NCBI GenBank assembly: GCA_022497155.1 | Contig: MU385729.1 | Span: forward strand, 248,001-312,000 | Direction: 5' to 3' | DNA length: 64,000 nt | Origin: Whalleya microplaca | Taxonomy: Eukaryota > Ascomycota > Sordariomycetes > Xylariales > Xylariaceae | In this document: positions 1-10,953 of the stretch, piece after piece | Position numbering within the stretch: position 1 is the stretch's first letter | How the letters are laid out: the number at the start of each line of letters is the position of its first letter | Notes under the pieces: generated by a model | What the model was told of the DNA's origin: nothing | The model's input: only the letters and a program-made list of their open reading frames with translations | Database searches by the model: none | Position numbers and translations under genes: made by a program

Positions 1-166
1 AACTTACCGGCTATGTTGTATTCCTATTGAAGATCTATGAGACCAGCTTCAACTCCCGAGTCATTGCCGTACAAAAGTATACAGTCAAGAATATTATCAG
101 GAACTAAGGGTGGATGTAATATTACTCCGTAAAATTGAGAAGCCTTTACTAGCCGAAGTCCCCTGA

Positions 167-173
167 TTGGAGG
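167..173 (-). promoter_or_regulatory. Candidate galacturonate-responsive element CCNCCAA
   Basis: The plus strand reads TTGGAGG, which is CCTCCAA on the minus strand. It matches the CCNCCAA element associated with galacturonic-acid genes controlled by GaaR-type regulators in Aspergillus and Botrytis. It lies about 630 bases before a D-galacturonate pathway gene. A 7-mer with one free base is common by chance, so this is only a lead. Confidence 0.25.
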
Positions 174-707
174 CTAGATGTTCTCACAGGTTGGCCGCGA
201 ACTGGCCTCCTTCATGAGGGCAACACTTGACATATGCAATAGCCCACAGGCGCATTGAAAGAAGGAATCAATGCTATAGACAAGTGGACAAGTAGACTCG
301 ATCAGAGAAATTCGCGTCTGTCAAGTCATTATCTAGTGGACATTGGCTGTTGAACGCAATTAGAAGTCTGTTCAATTTATCCATCAATCAACGATGAGGA
401 CCGCAATTTTCTCGGCAAAGGTTCCCGTGGGCGTAAACAGACGGTCCGTTGGGGTAGCGCGTAGTCGGCATGTACTACCAAATCAGGGCCATCCAGCTTA
501 ACATTTAACCGTACTTTTAAGACTTTGATCTTAGTCTTCTCGACCTTTGGACCCATTATTATAGTCTATCTGTCCCGCAGAACAACCCCTCCAGGACCCC
601 ACGAACTCGGAGTAAGGTGGGATGTTCTGCTGTGCTTGTAAAGCCGTACGGCAGTGAACATCCATAGACTTCGGAAAATTCACATTGTATTTTTATCATT
701 AACGTAA

Positions 708-717
708 TATATAAATA
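708..717 (+). promoter_or_regulatory. TATA-like box of L-galactonate dehydratase gene
   Basis: TATATAAATA lies about 90 bases before the start codon at 806, followed by a pyrimidine-rich stretch (CCCTTTTCCTCC). Position and sequence fit a core promoter of an inducible fungal gene. The assignment is by inspection only. Confidence 0.45.
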
Positions 718-805
718 ACCCCATGTGCCCTATCCAGTCCCTTTTCCTCCTCATACCAATTCCTAGTCTACATATGCGTAGTTAGCTTCAAGAGAATCAC
801 CGAAG

Positions 806-2256
806 ATGCCCGAAATCACAATCACCGGTTGGAGGACTCGGGATGTGCGCTTCCCAACGTCCCTGGACAAGACAGGGTCCGACGCCATGAATACCGCTGG
901 TGACTACTCCTCTGCATACTGCATTATAGAGACGGACTCGGACTTCAGCGGCCATGGGATGGTACTGAACCCCCTCTCCCTTCATACATCCTTCTGTTAC
1001 GGCTGCTCCTACGCGAGCCACACTCCATCAAGTTTGCATAAACTAACTCTGAACCCTAGACTTTCACAATCGGCCGCGGTAATGACATAGTATGCGCCGC
1101 GATAGACCACCTAGCTGACCGGCTCAAGGGCCGCACGCTCTCATCCCTCGTCTCAAACTGGGGCCAGACCTGGCGGCACCTGGTCAACGACTCGCAGCTG
1201 CGGTGGATCGGGCCCGAGAAAGGCGTGATCCACCTGGCGCTGGGGGCCGTCGTGAACGCAGTCTGGGACCTCTGGGCCAAGGTGCTGGGGAAGCCAGTGT
1301 GGCAGATCGTGGCGGAGATGACGCCGGAGGAGTTCGTGGCCTGCATCGACTTCCGGTACATCACGGACGCGATCACCCCCGATGAAGCTGTGGAGCTGTT
1401 GCGCGCGAGCGAGGCGGGCAAGGCAGACCGCCTGCGCGACGCGCTCAACAGCCGCGCCGTGCCGGCGTACACGACGAGCGCGGGCTGGCTGGGATACGGC
1501 GAGGACAAGATGCGGGCACTGCTGCGCGAGACGCTGGGCAAGGGGTACCGCCACTTCAAGCTGAAGGTGGGCACGAGCGTGGAGGCGGACCGGCGGCGCC
1601 TGGCGATCGCGCGCGACGTCATCGGCTACGACGCCGGCAACGTGCTCATGGTCGACGCCAACCAGGTGTGGAGCGTGCCCGAGGCCATCGAGTGGATGCG
1701 CCAGCTGGCGGACTTCAAGCCCTGGTTCATTGAGGAGCCGACCTCGCCTGACGATATCCTCGGCCACAAGGCCGTGCGTGATGCCCTGAGGCCCTACGGC
1801 ATCGGCGTCGCTACCGGCGAGATGTGCCAGAATCGTGTCGTCTTCAAGCAGCTGCTGATGGCGGGCGCTATCGACGTGTGTCAGATCGACGCGTGCAGGC
1901 TAGGTGGCGTCAACGAGGTCCTGGCCGTGCTGCTCATGGCGAAAAAGTATAATGTGCCTATTGTACCACACTCCGGTGGGGTCGGGCTCCCCGAGTACAC
2001 ACAGCATCTCAGTACTATTGACTATGTCGTAGTCAGTGGGAAGCTGTCTGTGCTGGAGTATGTGGACCACCTACACGAGCACTTCCTCCACCCTTCGGCC
2101 GTCAAGGACGGCTACTACCAGACCCCCATGAGCCCCGGATACAGCGTTGAGATGAAGCCAGAGAGTATGGACAAGTTTATGTACCCCGGGGAAGAGGGTG
2201 TTAGTTGGTGGAAGAGCAACGAGGCGAAACCTATTTTAGAGGGAGAGAAGATCTGA
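806..2256 (+). CDS. lgd1: L-galactonate dehydratase (enolase superfamily)
   Basis: Exons 806..961 and 1060..2256 give 450 residues. The 98-nt intron has GTACTG/CTAG ends and an ACTAAC branch site, and joins GHGM to TFTIGRG in frame. The protein follows fungal LGD1/GaaB, also 450 residues, and human ENOSF1 end to end. Enolase-superfamily (mandelate racemase-type) residues are visible: the K-x-K pair in HFKLKVG (about K219/K221), metal ligands in VDANQVW (D251), EEPTSPDD (about E277) and TGEMCQNR (E306), and the general-acid/base histidine in PHSGG (H356). The enzyme converts L-galactonate to 2-keto-3-deoxy-L-galactonate, the second step of fungal D-galacturonate (pectin) catabolism, in the cytosol. 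The other pathway genes are not in the window. Exon 2 is clearly GC-richer than its surroundings. The human-type L-fuconate activity is a less likely alternative. Confidence 0.93.
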
Positions 2257-2479
2257 TTTCAGAGAGCACGTTTGGCCAGTGGGGTTTAGCGTACTTAGGT
2301 ATAACAGGACGTCAGCATCTTATTTGTCTCCTGTATTGAAAATATCTAAAACATGATTTATGATCAAGATTTAAATAAACAAGTGAATTTATATACGCAT
2401 CATATCCTAATCCATGTGCAGTCCAAAAAAGTAAATTCCTATTAGTTTATATCATGACTAGACTACTCCCCAAACATTC

Positions 2480-5400
2480 TCAATATGCTCTTCTAGGCAG
2501 CTCGTGAGTGTTCTTCAAATACTCATCAAATATTGGTCTACAGAGAGCACACCGTTCACGCTTCTCGAACTTTTCCAAAACTTGGCGGTTTTCTATTGGC
2601 TTACTCTCAGCTGTCAAGTGTCTATGCCCAGCGTTGCTCATTTGAAGTGAGCTGAGTGCAGTCCAATTGCCGAGTTGAGACGCCGTGAGATACACAATTT
2701 GTGGAGATCCCTTTGGTGGCAGACAAGAACTATCTATAGGTGGCATTAAGGACGAATATTTGTTCCCAGATGATAAGAAGACCACTGCCACAATATCCTC
2801 TTCGTTGTGTTTTTGTTTATCTTTCTTCTTGGGCGACTTAGGAAATTCGATGCTCGATATTGGCAAGTAGTATATGTCTCGATAATGAGAAGATTCGGGG
2901 AGGAAGACCGTGCCGTCGTTCTCACAAATTCCGTTAGACGCTTCCCATTCTAAATCTCCCTTCTGCATGGCCTGGAATAATGGGATGCGTATGACTCGCA
3001 ATAGGGTACCGCTTATCGCTACGAATAGATATTCCTTAGTCCATGTTAAAGTAAAACCCAGGGACTGCTGGGTACACAAGCCATACGGAGCAAATATCCT
3101 GCTGAGCAACTCAAACACATTCCGATACACTAATCGCGGGGGGCTGATTGTGGGGTTGCACTTTGACAGTCGGTGTGTCGTGATAAGCAAATTATAGTGG
3201 ACACGATTCGTGCCTAACACACAATCTGAATGAAGGCACTCGAATGCATAAAGTGAAGCAATATGGAGATAAGAACCACATAGCGAGAATCTGGCCTTCA
3301 TGGATACAAGACGATGGTCAGCTAGGCTGGAAACGAGTTTCCACTGGAAGCAAGTTTTCTTTTCATAGTCTCCGAATATGCCTTCTCCTTTTCCGTTCGG
3401 CCACAGCGCCAAGTTCATGGAGGGGTGTAGTGCTGGTGGCGAGTAAAGAAGTGACCCCCCAACTCGAAGTTCTCGTTTGAATATCTCATAACGGTCACCA
3501 CTTTCTCGGTTTATTCGAAGTATTCGAATGTTGCTTGTGCGCTCATTTGGGTTGGCAGATTCTTCAAGCTCAAGAAATCGCGTGAGGTATTTTCTCCTGC
3601 GGGACAATATGTTGAGGGTGTCGTGCTCAGACATGACACCGAACGTGACATAGTCACTTGGGGAATATGACTTGATAGAGCCACTGTCACTATTGTTCGG
3701 AGGCTCAGTTTCCAAGTCATCCTCTGTATGCGTATTCTTGCTCTTATTGGTCCCAAATGAGCTGACATCAATATCACTCGACTCCTCGGTGTTCCAGGGA
3801 AATTGGGCATCTAGTTCATAAGAGAGAGGATCTGACAATCCATCGTCCAAATATTCTTTCACAGAGCAAGACTCTGAAGAGTCCAGCTCGCTTAGTGAAT
3901 CGCATCTGATTGCCGACCTGATATCATCCGTTTCAGACAACCCAGAGTTCACGCTTGAATTATTGACTGAAAATATACTGTTGGGTTCATCTGTTTTGGG
4001 GTCTTTGGTCAGATCTGACGTGTGACCTGGCAAATTGCGTGTGTCGTCTTCAGTCTCGTCATTTTCGCTTCCGGAATCGTCGCTTGTGTCTAATGAACTG
4101 GAAATTCCCTCTTCAAGAGCGTCAGAGGGCTGTGTCTGTTTATCTTTTGCAAAGACGTGTGGTGATATATTCTCGTGTGGCTTAGTTTCCCTGATAGATG
4201 ACGATGCTATACGTCGCGACGCAAGAGCAACAATAGTGTCGAAGGTATCTCTTGGCGCAGTTGCCTCCCCAGAATATATGGTATTTGCCACATCCGGTTC
4301 ACCCAACGGCTCAAAGACACAGTGACCCTTCCTCCGGTATAACTGTGTTCCGATCCGTAAAATATCACCATTGTCTGCAAGCGACATCAAGGCAAAGTCA
4401 AAAGAAAGCATCTTGGCATCTCGCCAATGGAATTGGTCGACTTGACAGAACGGCACAATCAGGTGTTGCGTATCTCTCAACTTAGGACTGTGGCTACTCC
4501 GTAGGTCCCACAGCTCACACACTATATCGACTTCCTCATCATTCAATTGTCTGTATCTCGATTAGGAGCGAAATCTTGCTAAATGCGAGGTGTACTATCT
4601 TACCGCTTGTTCAACCGGAACACGAAGATTTCCGCTGTCAATGGTAATACTTTGTCGTAAATGACTTCACCAGGTTCATCGTTCCGCTCGTTGTCATTTT
4701 CCAGCGCATAGCTCCTTATCTTGCTAGGCATCTTATGTAAGAAGTTTGACTTTCCTAGTGTGCCCCAGGCACATAGGTTCAATTGACCAGGGAAATTCCC
4801 ATTGATGGTAGCACAATCATCGAGAAAGTAGCTCCATTCTTCGACAGCAAGATGATACTGCGTGTTTAATTGAGACTCTACAGGACTGCCGAGCCAAGCT
4901 GGAAACGGAGGCCCTCCCATTAGTAGTCTTATATGCTCTGGATGAGAAACATGAAGTCTGAAGTTTTCTGCTTTGGTTAGTTGGACTCGAGTTTCCGAGA
5001 TAGCACAGATCGTGGAAGTCTTACCACCAACAAATAGGCTCTGAACTTGGATACAGGTCATAAAATGTTGTGATTTTACGAATTGCTCGACCTGAATGCG
5101 CAACTCGGGTGAAGAGCGTAGGCTTTCCATATGCAGTGCCCAGTACTTAGCGCAGTAGACGAGAAGATGGTGGTCTAGCACGTTTTGCCCACAAGATGTC
5201 TCGAAGGTGTCATCTTCAGCTTTTGTGAGTATATTGGAGTATCGTGGCTGTTGAAGGTACTTCAAGCATAGTTCTGCCAACAATCCGGGACTTATATCGC
5301 TTTCTGATGGATGTGCGACGCCTGTTTCTTTAAGTATTCGCGGATTCAACTCCAGAAATTCTTTTACCGATCCATGGCATAAGGTGCAGATCTTAGCACC

Positions 5401-7555
5401 ATTGTTTGTCGTTTGGTCAACACGGATCAAGGGTATGCAGAAGTTCACGGTATCCTCAAAGATTCTTTCTTTTCCGCCAATGTTCTGCCCAGGCATCACG
5501 TTCAAGATTTCAATCGCTTCGCAGAGTTCTTCAAGGGATAGAGGCCGTTTTGCGTAGGCTAAGACTGATAGAATCTTGCTATAAACCATTAGTATCATTA
5601 GCTATTCATAGGACGGTGGATGCTTACACGACATATGGGGAAGGTTTTAGATTACGAACTTGCCTAGTTAGGTAGCCCTCAAAGGTTGGGGGAAGATGTT
5701 CGTCTAATTTACGTATCAACTCAGCTATACTACCTGCGTCATCGATCCTTCCGACCATCATAGTTGCCCAGAGAAAATTGCCATGGACCAAAGTCTTCAG
5801 TTTGAGGACAGAAGCTGCGACGTCGGCATCGAATCCATGAAACCTTTTATTGAGCTTGGTATGGAGAATATGTTGGAAGAACAACTCGATATCTCTACTA
5901 TTTGTTAGTTCATTGATAAGCAGCTCTTGAGCAGCAGATAACTCTTGTCGGATCTCCGGGTGATCTTGTGAGCTACACCATAGCTTGAGTCGCGCATGGG
6001 CGTGCTGTGCAAGATTGACGAAAAATCTAAGAAAAGATCTCGCATTTTTCCATCTCTTATTCTCTCCTCTTCTTTCCCATGTCTTGTCGAATTGGAGCTC
6101 CTCATCGATACCATCTAAGAATATGTATGTGCTCTTCGACTCCATAATCATTGTCTCGATGAACTTCTGGAGTGCCACTTCCTTATCAGGCAACTCTGTA
6201 AGGTCGACGAGTATTTCTGATATATCATCATACCCATCGAATTCGTAGAAGAGTTGAAACGCAATGTTTTGGTACGCCATCATTGGGCGCATGTTGTCAT
6301 TATCGAAGCTGAAATACTGGAACGCAAAGGATGCCAGGTTCTCTTTCGATTTCTTTTCGGCCTCCATCACCGCTCGAGAGCAGATGACAGATTTTCCGCT
6401 ACCTGGATCTCCCCGAAGCCATAAGCTGTTCTGAGCTGACTTTCCATCAAGCCAAACTTGAAATTGCGGGTCCTCGACTATCCAGTCACCAGCGCCTGGG
6501 ACTGAAAAGAGAGTCTCCTTTCCATTACGCTGATGTCTGTAGTTGTCCTCATTCAGATTCTCGCGTCCTCGTAGCCACGTATATATCTTGGCCTTCCTTT
6601 GTTTCATTCTCGGTTCTGTAGTATAGTCAGGATATGATTTCGCAGGAAGTGCTGCTGAAGGCATACCATTAATTGCATTGTAGGTGTCTTGCTGAAGCTT
6701 CAGCATTTCTCCCAGTGCTGCCTCCATTCTACGTCGCTCATCGATCGCGTTTCCCTGTTCACTACGTCGGATCTGCTCTTGGATAATGGGAACCATTTTT
6801 ACAATATTATTGCTCCCATCCGTAATGGCGTCTAATACATCGCCTAATTTCTTGGTTCTAGCAGAAGTAATAGATTTCGCGAATGATTTCAGTACTGGCA
6901 AAAATGTTACTCGTTTCAATCTCTACTGAACGGGTCAACATACCTGGTTCTGAACACAACTCTTCAACTTTGATCCAGAAACGGATAATGTTGATGTAGC
7001 TCTGAGTAAGAAGTTGCTCCATGGCAGTGTACTGCTTGAAGAGTTCCTCATATCGCTTCAGGAATTTGAGTTCTTGTGTTAGCTTTATTAATTGGGTCTC
7101 AATTTTCTCGAACACTGCAGCGTATCTTTTGAAGCACTTTCCATATTTGTAAGCTTGGGTGCTTTTAGGGTGTAGTACTATGAGTTTGCGTACCTCCACT
7201 ACTGCCTTCAGTCCGCCCCAGATTAAAGCAGACGGCATCGGGTTAGCTGATACTGGACACCTATAGGTTAGTTCAAAGATGAAGGAGGTGTGTCACGATA
7301 GAGAAAGTATATACCCATTGTAGATATGATGGCATCATAATCACAAACGGCTTCGAATACCGGCCTTAAGATCTTCTTGACACCCTTCTGACTCGAGTCT
7401 TGCTCCATCTTTGCCAATATTTGATTGACATCCTCAGCAGTCACAACATCAGGGCTCGCACAAAACTCCTCTATGAATTTGGTATGCCTTTTCTTGGGGC
7501 GCTCGGCTAAGATTGCCTTGGTAGCACTGGCAAATGACGACGAAAGGTCTGCCAT
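2480..7555 (-). CDS. NACHT-domain NLR-like protein with DUF7708-type N-terminus
   Basis: Exons on the minus strand are 7555..7315, 7252..6944, 6894..5628, 5578..4604 and 4550..2480. Introns are 62, 49, 49 and 53 nt, and the product is 1620 residues. The ATG at 7555 has A at -3; an ATG at 7573 would add six residues. The first ~180 residues (STM-VSANPMPSALIWGGLK) resemble the helical DUF7708 domain of fungal STAND proteins. A NACHT NTPase follows, with Walker A GDPGSGKS (about 345-352) and Walker B YIFLDGIDE (about 443-448). A winged-helix-like segment has KRPLSLEELCEAIEI. There are no clear ankyrin, TPR or canonical WD repeats. Instead a Ser/Asp/Glu-rich spacer (about residues 1060-1200) leads to a beta-rich end (ARFSLCGSYLHIASL). 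By family this is a signal-responsive STAND ATPase, possibly in allorecognition or immunity; function here is inferred. It is divergent from the AAA ATPase gene. Confidence 0.85.
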
Positions 7556-8026
7556 AGTGAGTACGCAACACATCTATCAAGGTAGCATCTGAGTCTGACG
7601 GCTAAGCAGTGACTCTACGGACTCATTAGAAGATTTTCAACAGGTTTGGCAACTATAAAATTTCAAGCAAGGCCTACTGTATCTGCTTAGGCATATCTCA
7701 GCCTGCCGTGGTCAACAGATTGTCTTGCCGACTTATTCCGATAACACACGAATAAAACCCTTCAGCGCAAAGGCAGACCAATTACTATTGACCACATATC
7801 TTCTGAGCTGCATGAAATCAAAACATACCACATTATTCTGTGCGTTCTCGGTGGCTTGTGCCTAACAGCCACCTGATCAGGCGCTTCATGTCGTGTAACC
7901 CTAGGGAGGCCTCTGGACACAATCTCCAAAGGAAGATGGACTGGCACCTTGAAAAAGTGCCTCTACTTGAAATTAAGGGCAGCTTCGAAAACTCTTACAA
8001 CCATATAGCTCGAAGAGGAACAGAAG
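7556..8026. promoter_or_regulatory. Shared divergent promoter region of NLR and AAA genes
   Basis: These 471 bases separate the start codons of two divergent genes. A TATAAAA stretch lies near 7654 in the plus orientation. No other gene fits here. That both promoters are contained in this interval is inferred from the head-to-head layout. Confidence 0.5.
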
Positions 8027-10115
8027 ATGGCTGATAGCAATACGCAGGGGGGGAAGGCGCAGGAGCTTGACGTTCAAGCATCGAAAAAGACCTTACGGGT
8101 CGACTATATATACAGCCAGTAAGTCCACGAGTAGGTCGTATGCTGGAGCCCATTTTGATAGTTGTTATAGACACGACAAACAATGGCACTACCGAAAGAC
8201 AGCGAATATCGCGAAGAAAGTCCGTCTCAGCAAATATACGCTTGTAGTCCGGCGAACCATCCGATTTGATGGGACACCCCAGGAACCTGTGGTTGAAATT
8301 CGATCTCAAAAACTGAGAGAATTGCTTCTCCGGTGTTTCAAAGACTGCCATTACGAAGTACCCCACTTTAACCCTCTGACTGTGAGTATAACCACATATC
8401 CTACCCAATAACGTGGCTCTAATTAGTCTTATAGCTACCCCCGGATACTCTGTTTATGATTATCCCTTTCCTAAAAGCCTGTCAGGTGGAGGAAGAGGGC
8501 AAAGAAACACCAGATCGAGATATATTGAATGATATAAACGAAGTCGTTGTCTTTGTGGACGACCATTTCGGGGATAGTATCATTGATATTGACTCACTTC
8601 ACCAGAAGGGAGAGATAACACACTCGTATTTGTGGACTCTATTCCCACCAGGATGTGAGATCATTCAGCAGTCCGACCTTCTAGGCGAATTTCAAGCGCT
8701 TCGGATGTCACTAGGTTCATATAAGCAAACAATGCATGACACACACTACAAAATTGACGCTAGGATGGTCAATCATGACGGTGAAGACCTTGGTTGGGGT
8801 AGGGAAAGCATCGTGATCCCAGCTTTTGAGGGGATCAGGCCAATTACCAGCCTTGCGGCATTTCCCCTGAAATTCCATAAAGACGAGTCGTCAATACGTC
8901 GCACCTTAATCGACCGCGGCAAACAGTATCTGAAGCTGCTCAAGCCAGTCTGTAAGGAATATGATGGTATGGGAGTTGAAATGTGTCACGAAGCTAATCA
9001 GTGGATCGAGAAGAGGTTCCGCAGTACCGGACGAGTAATGGTCGATCTAGCGACATTTCGCCTCAATCAGCCAAACAGTGCTCTTCTTGATCCTGAGGTT
9101 GATGTAATCCGCCGAGAAGATCAATTCGCTGAGGAGGAACTTCTGTTCTGCAATCACCGTGTCCTGGGATTCAGTTTTGGTACGAAGAAATGGGGTGCTT
9201 TTGCAATCCCAAAGCTTCGCGATGTGATCTGGGATGACACTTCAATCGACAAGCTAATCATTACAGACAAACGGCACAAATTAATTAAATCCCTGATAAC
9301 AACCCATGATTCCGATGAGATCGGCTTTGATGACGTTGTTCAAGGGAAGGGTAAGGGTCTTGTAGGACTTCTCAGTGGGCCCCCTGGAACTGGCAAGACT
9401 CTGACGGCAGAAGTTATAGCGGAATTCTCGAGGAGACCACTATATGTCGTTACTGCTGGTGAACTTGGCACCGAACCGCAGAAGCTGGACATGACACTAG
9501 GACGTATTTTCTCTACTGTGCACAAATGGGGTTGTGTCCTTTTGATTGATGAAGCGGATACCTTCTTACGCAGACGAATTGACGGACATGTTCGGCAGAA
9601 TTCTTTAGTCAGCGTGTTTCTGAGAAGGCTAGAGTGAGTAAATATGCAGATAATTATTCGAAGCTGACGGTCTTCAGATATTTCGAGGGTATCCTTATTC
9701 TGACAACTAATCGTCGCCAAGATATAGACGAAGCATTTAAAAGTGAGTCAACTGCGGTTGATCGATAACCCTAATCCAGTACTTACTCTTCTTGATCAAG
9801 GTCGCATGCACTTTGCGTGGCATTATCCCCCCTTGGATCAGCATGGCCGCCTCGCGGTTTGGAAAAATTTCTTACCCGACTTGCCTCATAATGAGCTAGA
9901 AACGCTAGCCAGTAAAGAAATCAATGGCCGAGAGGTGAGTCTAGTACTGTAGAAAGGCGTGTTCTTGTAAGTATTGGTAACAAGGCAAATAGATCAAAAA
10001 CACTGTGGCATGTGCATCATTGATTGTCAAATCTGAGCAAAAGCCATTAACGATGGATCTCATCAAGGATGTCATGGATAACTTGACATGTACATGGGAA
10101 GAATCCGAAGGCTAG
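8027..10115 (+). CDS. AAA-family ATPase (fungal, DUF7025-like N-terminus)
   Basis: Exons 8027..8118, 8171..8381, 8435..9633, 9678..9742, 9801..9934 and 9993..10115 sum to 1824 nt, or 607 residues. The five introns are 44-58 nt. The N-terminal half has the pattern of the large fungal AAA family: the VVRRTIRFDG region, then LRELLLRCFKD, then ITHSYLWTLFPPG. The ATPase module has Walker A GPPGTGKT (416-423), Walker B VLLIDEAD (about 469-476) and a sensor/arginine-finger segment, LTTNRRQDIDEAFKSRMHF. The C-terminus is short. No membrane segment or targeting signal is evident. The family is widespread and expanded in Pezizomycotina, and its biochemical role is unknown. Its close divergent partner is a NACHT NLR, which suggests, but does not show, a joint function. 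Confidence 0.88.
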
Positions 10116-10953
10116 GTGTATTTGAAGAAGGACACTGTTCTGGGAAGGATACGCCATGGATGGGTGTGAGCTATCATGTTCCTTCGTTTATATTTAAAGG
10201 TCGAGTCTACAGTTGCTATCCAATCATCTCCTAGTAATAAGAGATTAAAACAAGAGGGAACTGTCAGTCTTTGGGATATGCAACAGGCCCCTGAAGCTTT
10301 ACAATGAAGATATTGCAGCTACAGGACTCCAGGTTGTTAGTTAGGCCAAGTGAGCTCACACATATACGCTAGGATCTCTTCCTCAGATCTTCCTCAAGTC
10401 TTATAACAACTCGTCCAAGATCTCCTATGGTGACGTGCGTGCCCCTAGTAAGTTGTGTGTTCGAAGATAAGACCGCTTATACAAGCAGACACCTATATCG
10501 CTGTACAACATGTCGTGGTGCCAACGCCTCTGCCACCGCACTATCTCCATGCCTACTAGTAACTCTCCTACGCAACGTAGCCTTACCGCAGCAACCTGTA
10601 TCCAGCACCTAAGCAGCCAGAGAGCCCCTGCAACAAGTTCAGACCCGTAGGCTGTTAAGACACGCCCTATAAGGCGCCGCCTATGCATATATATATAAGG
10701 GGGCCCTGCCACCTTCCTATAGCTCCCCCTTGCACTAATCGAGTCACTACTCATTACTTTGTCCCATACTGACATAGACACCGATCTAACATAAAACCGC
10801 AGCTTCTGGCTCATAAGCTGGAGCTGGAGCTAGAGCTGGAGCAGTGAGGTATCAGCGCACATATATTAAGCCTCGATCACCTAACGTATAACTAGGTATA
10901 TTACAACGGACTTGCACACTCACACTCCCCCTCCCACACTCCCCAAACGACCC
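10116..10953. other. Intergenic, 3' to 3' spacer
   Basis: This separates the ends of the AAA gene (+) and the flavoprotein fusion gene (-). I find no supportable gene. Around 10810-10845 there is an imperfect GGAGCTGGAGCTAGAGC repeat, and near 10690 an alternating TA run (TATATATATAAGG). Confidence 0.6.

Larger units (their letters stand above)
1..805. other. Intergenic, upstream of L-galactonate dehydratase
   Basis: I see no open frame with coding character here. The last 100 bases contain a TATA-like element and the short leader of the downstream gene. A CCTCCAA heptamer lies on the minus strand near base 170. The left end may belong to the promoter or 3' end of a gene outside the window. 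Confidence 0.6.

Noticed and set aside
5594..5627. A 30-nt-class intron (GTGTAAG to GAATAG) in the NLR gene
   Set aside because: Too short for fungal splicing. The 49-nt intron 5579-5627 keeps the frame and the KRPLSLEEL context.
10425..10814. Frame of about 129 codons on the minus strand between the AAA and flavoprotein genes
   Set aside because: Opposite-strand overlap, no conserved residues, and it lies between two gene 3' ends.
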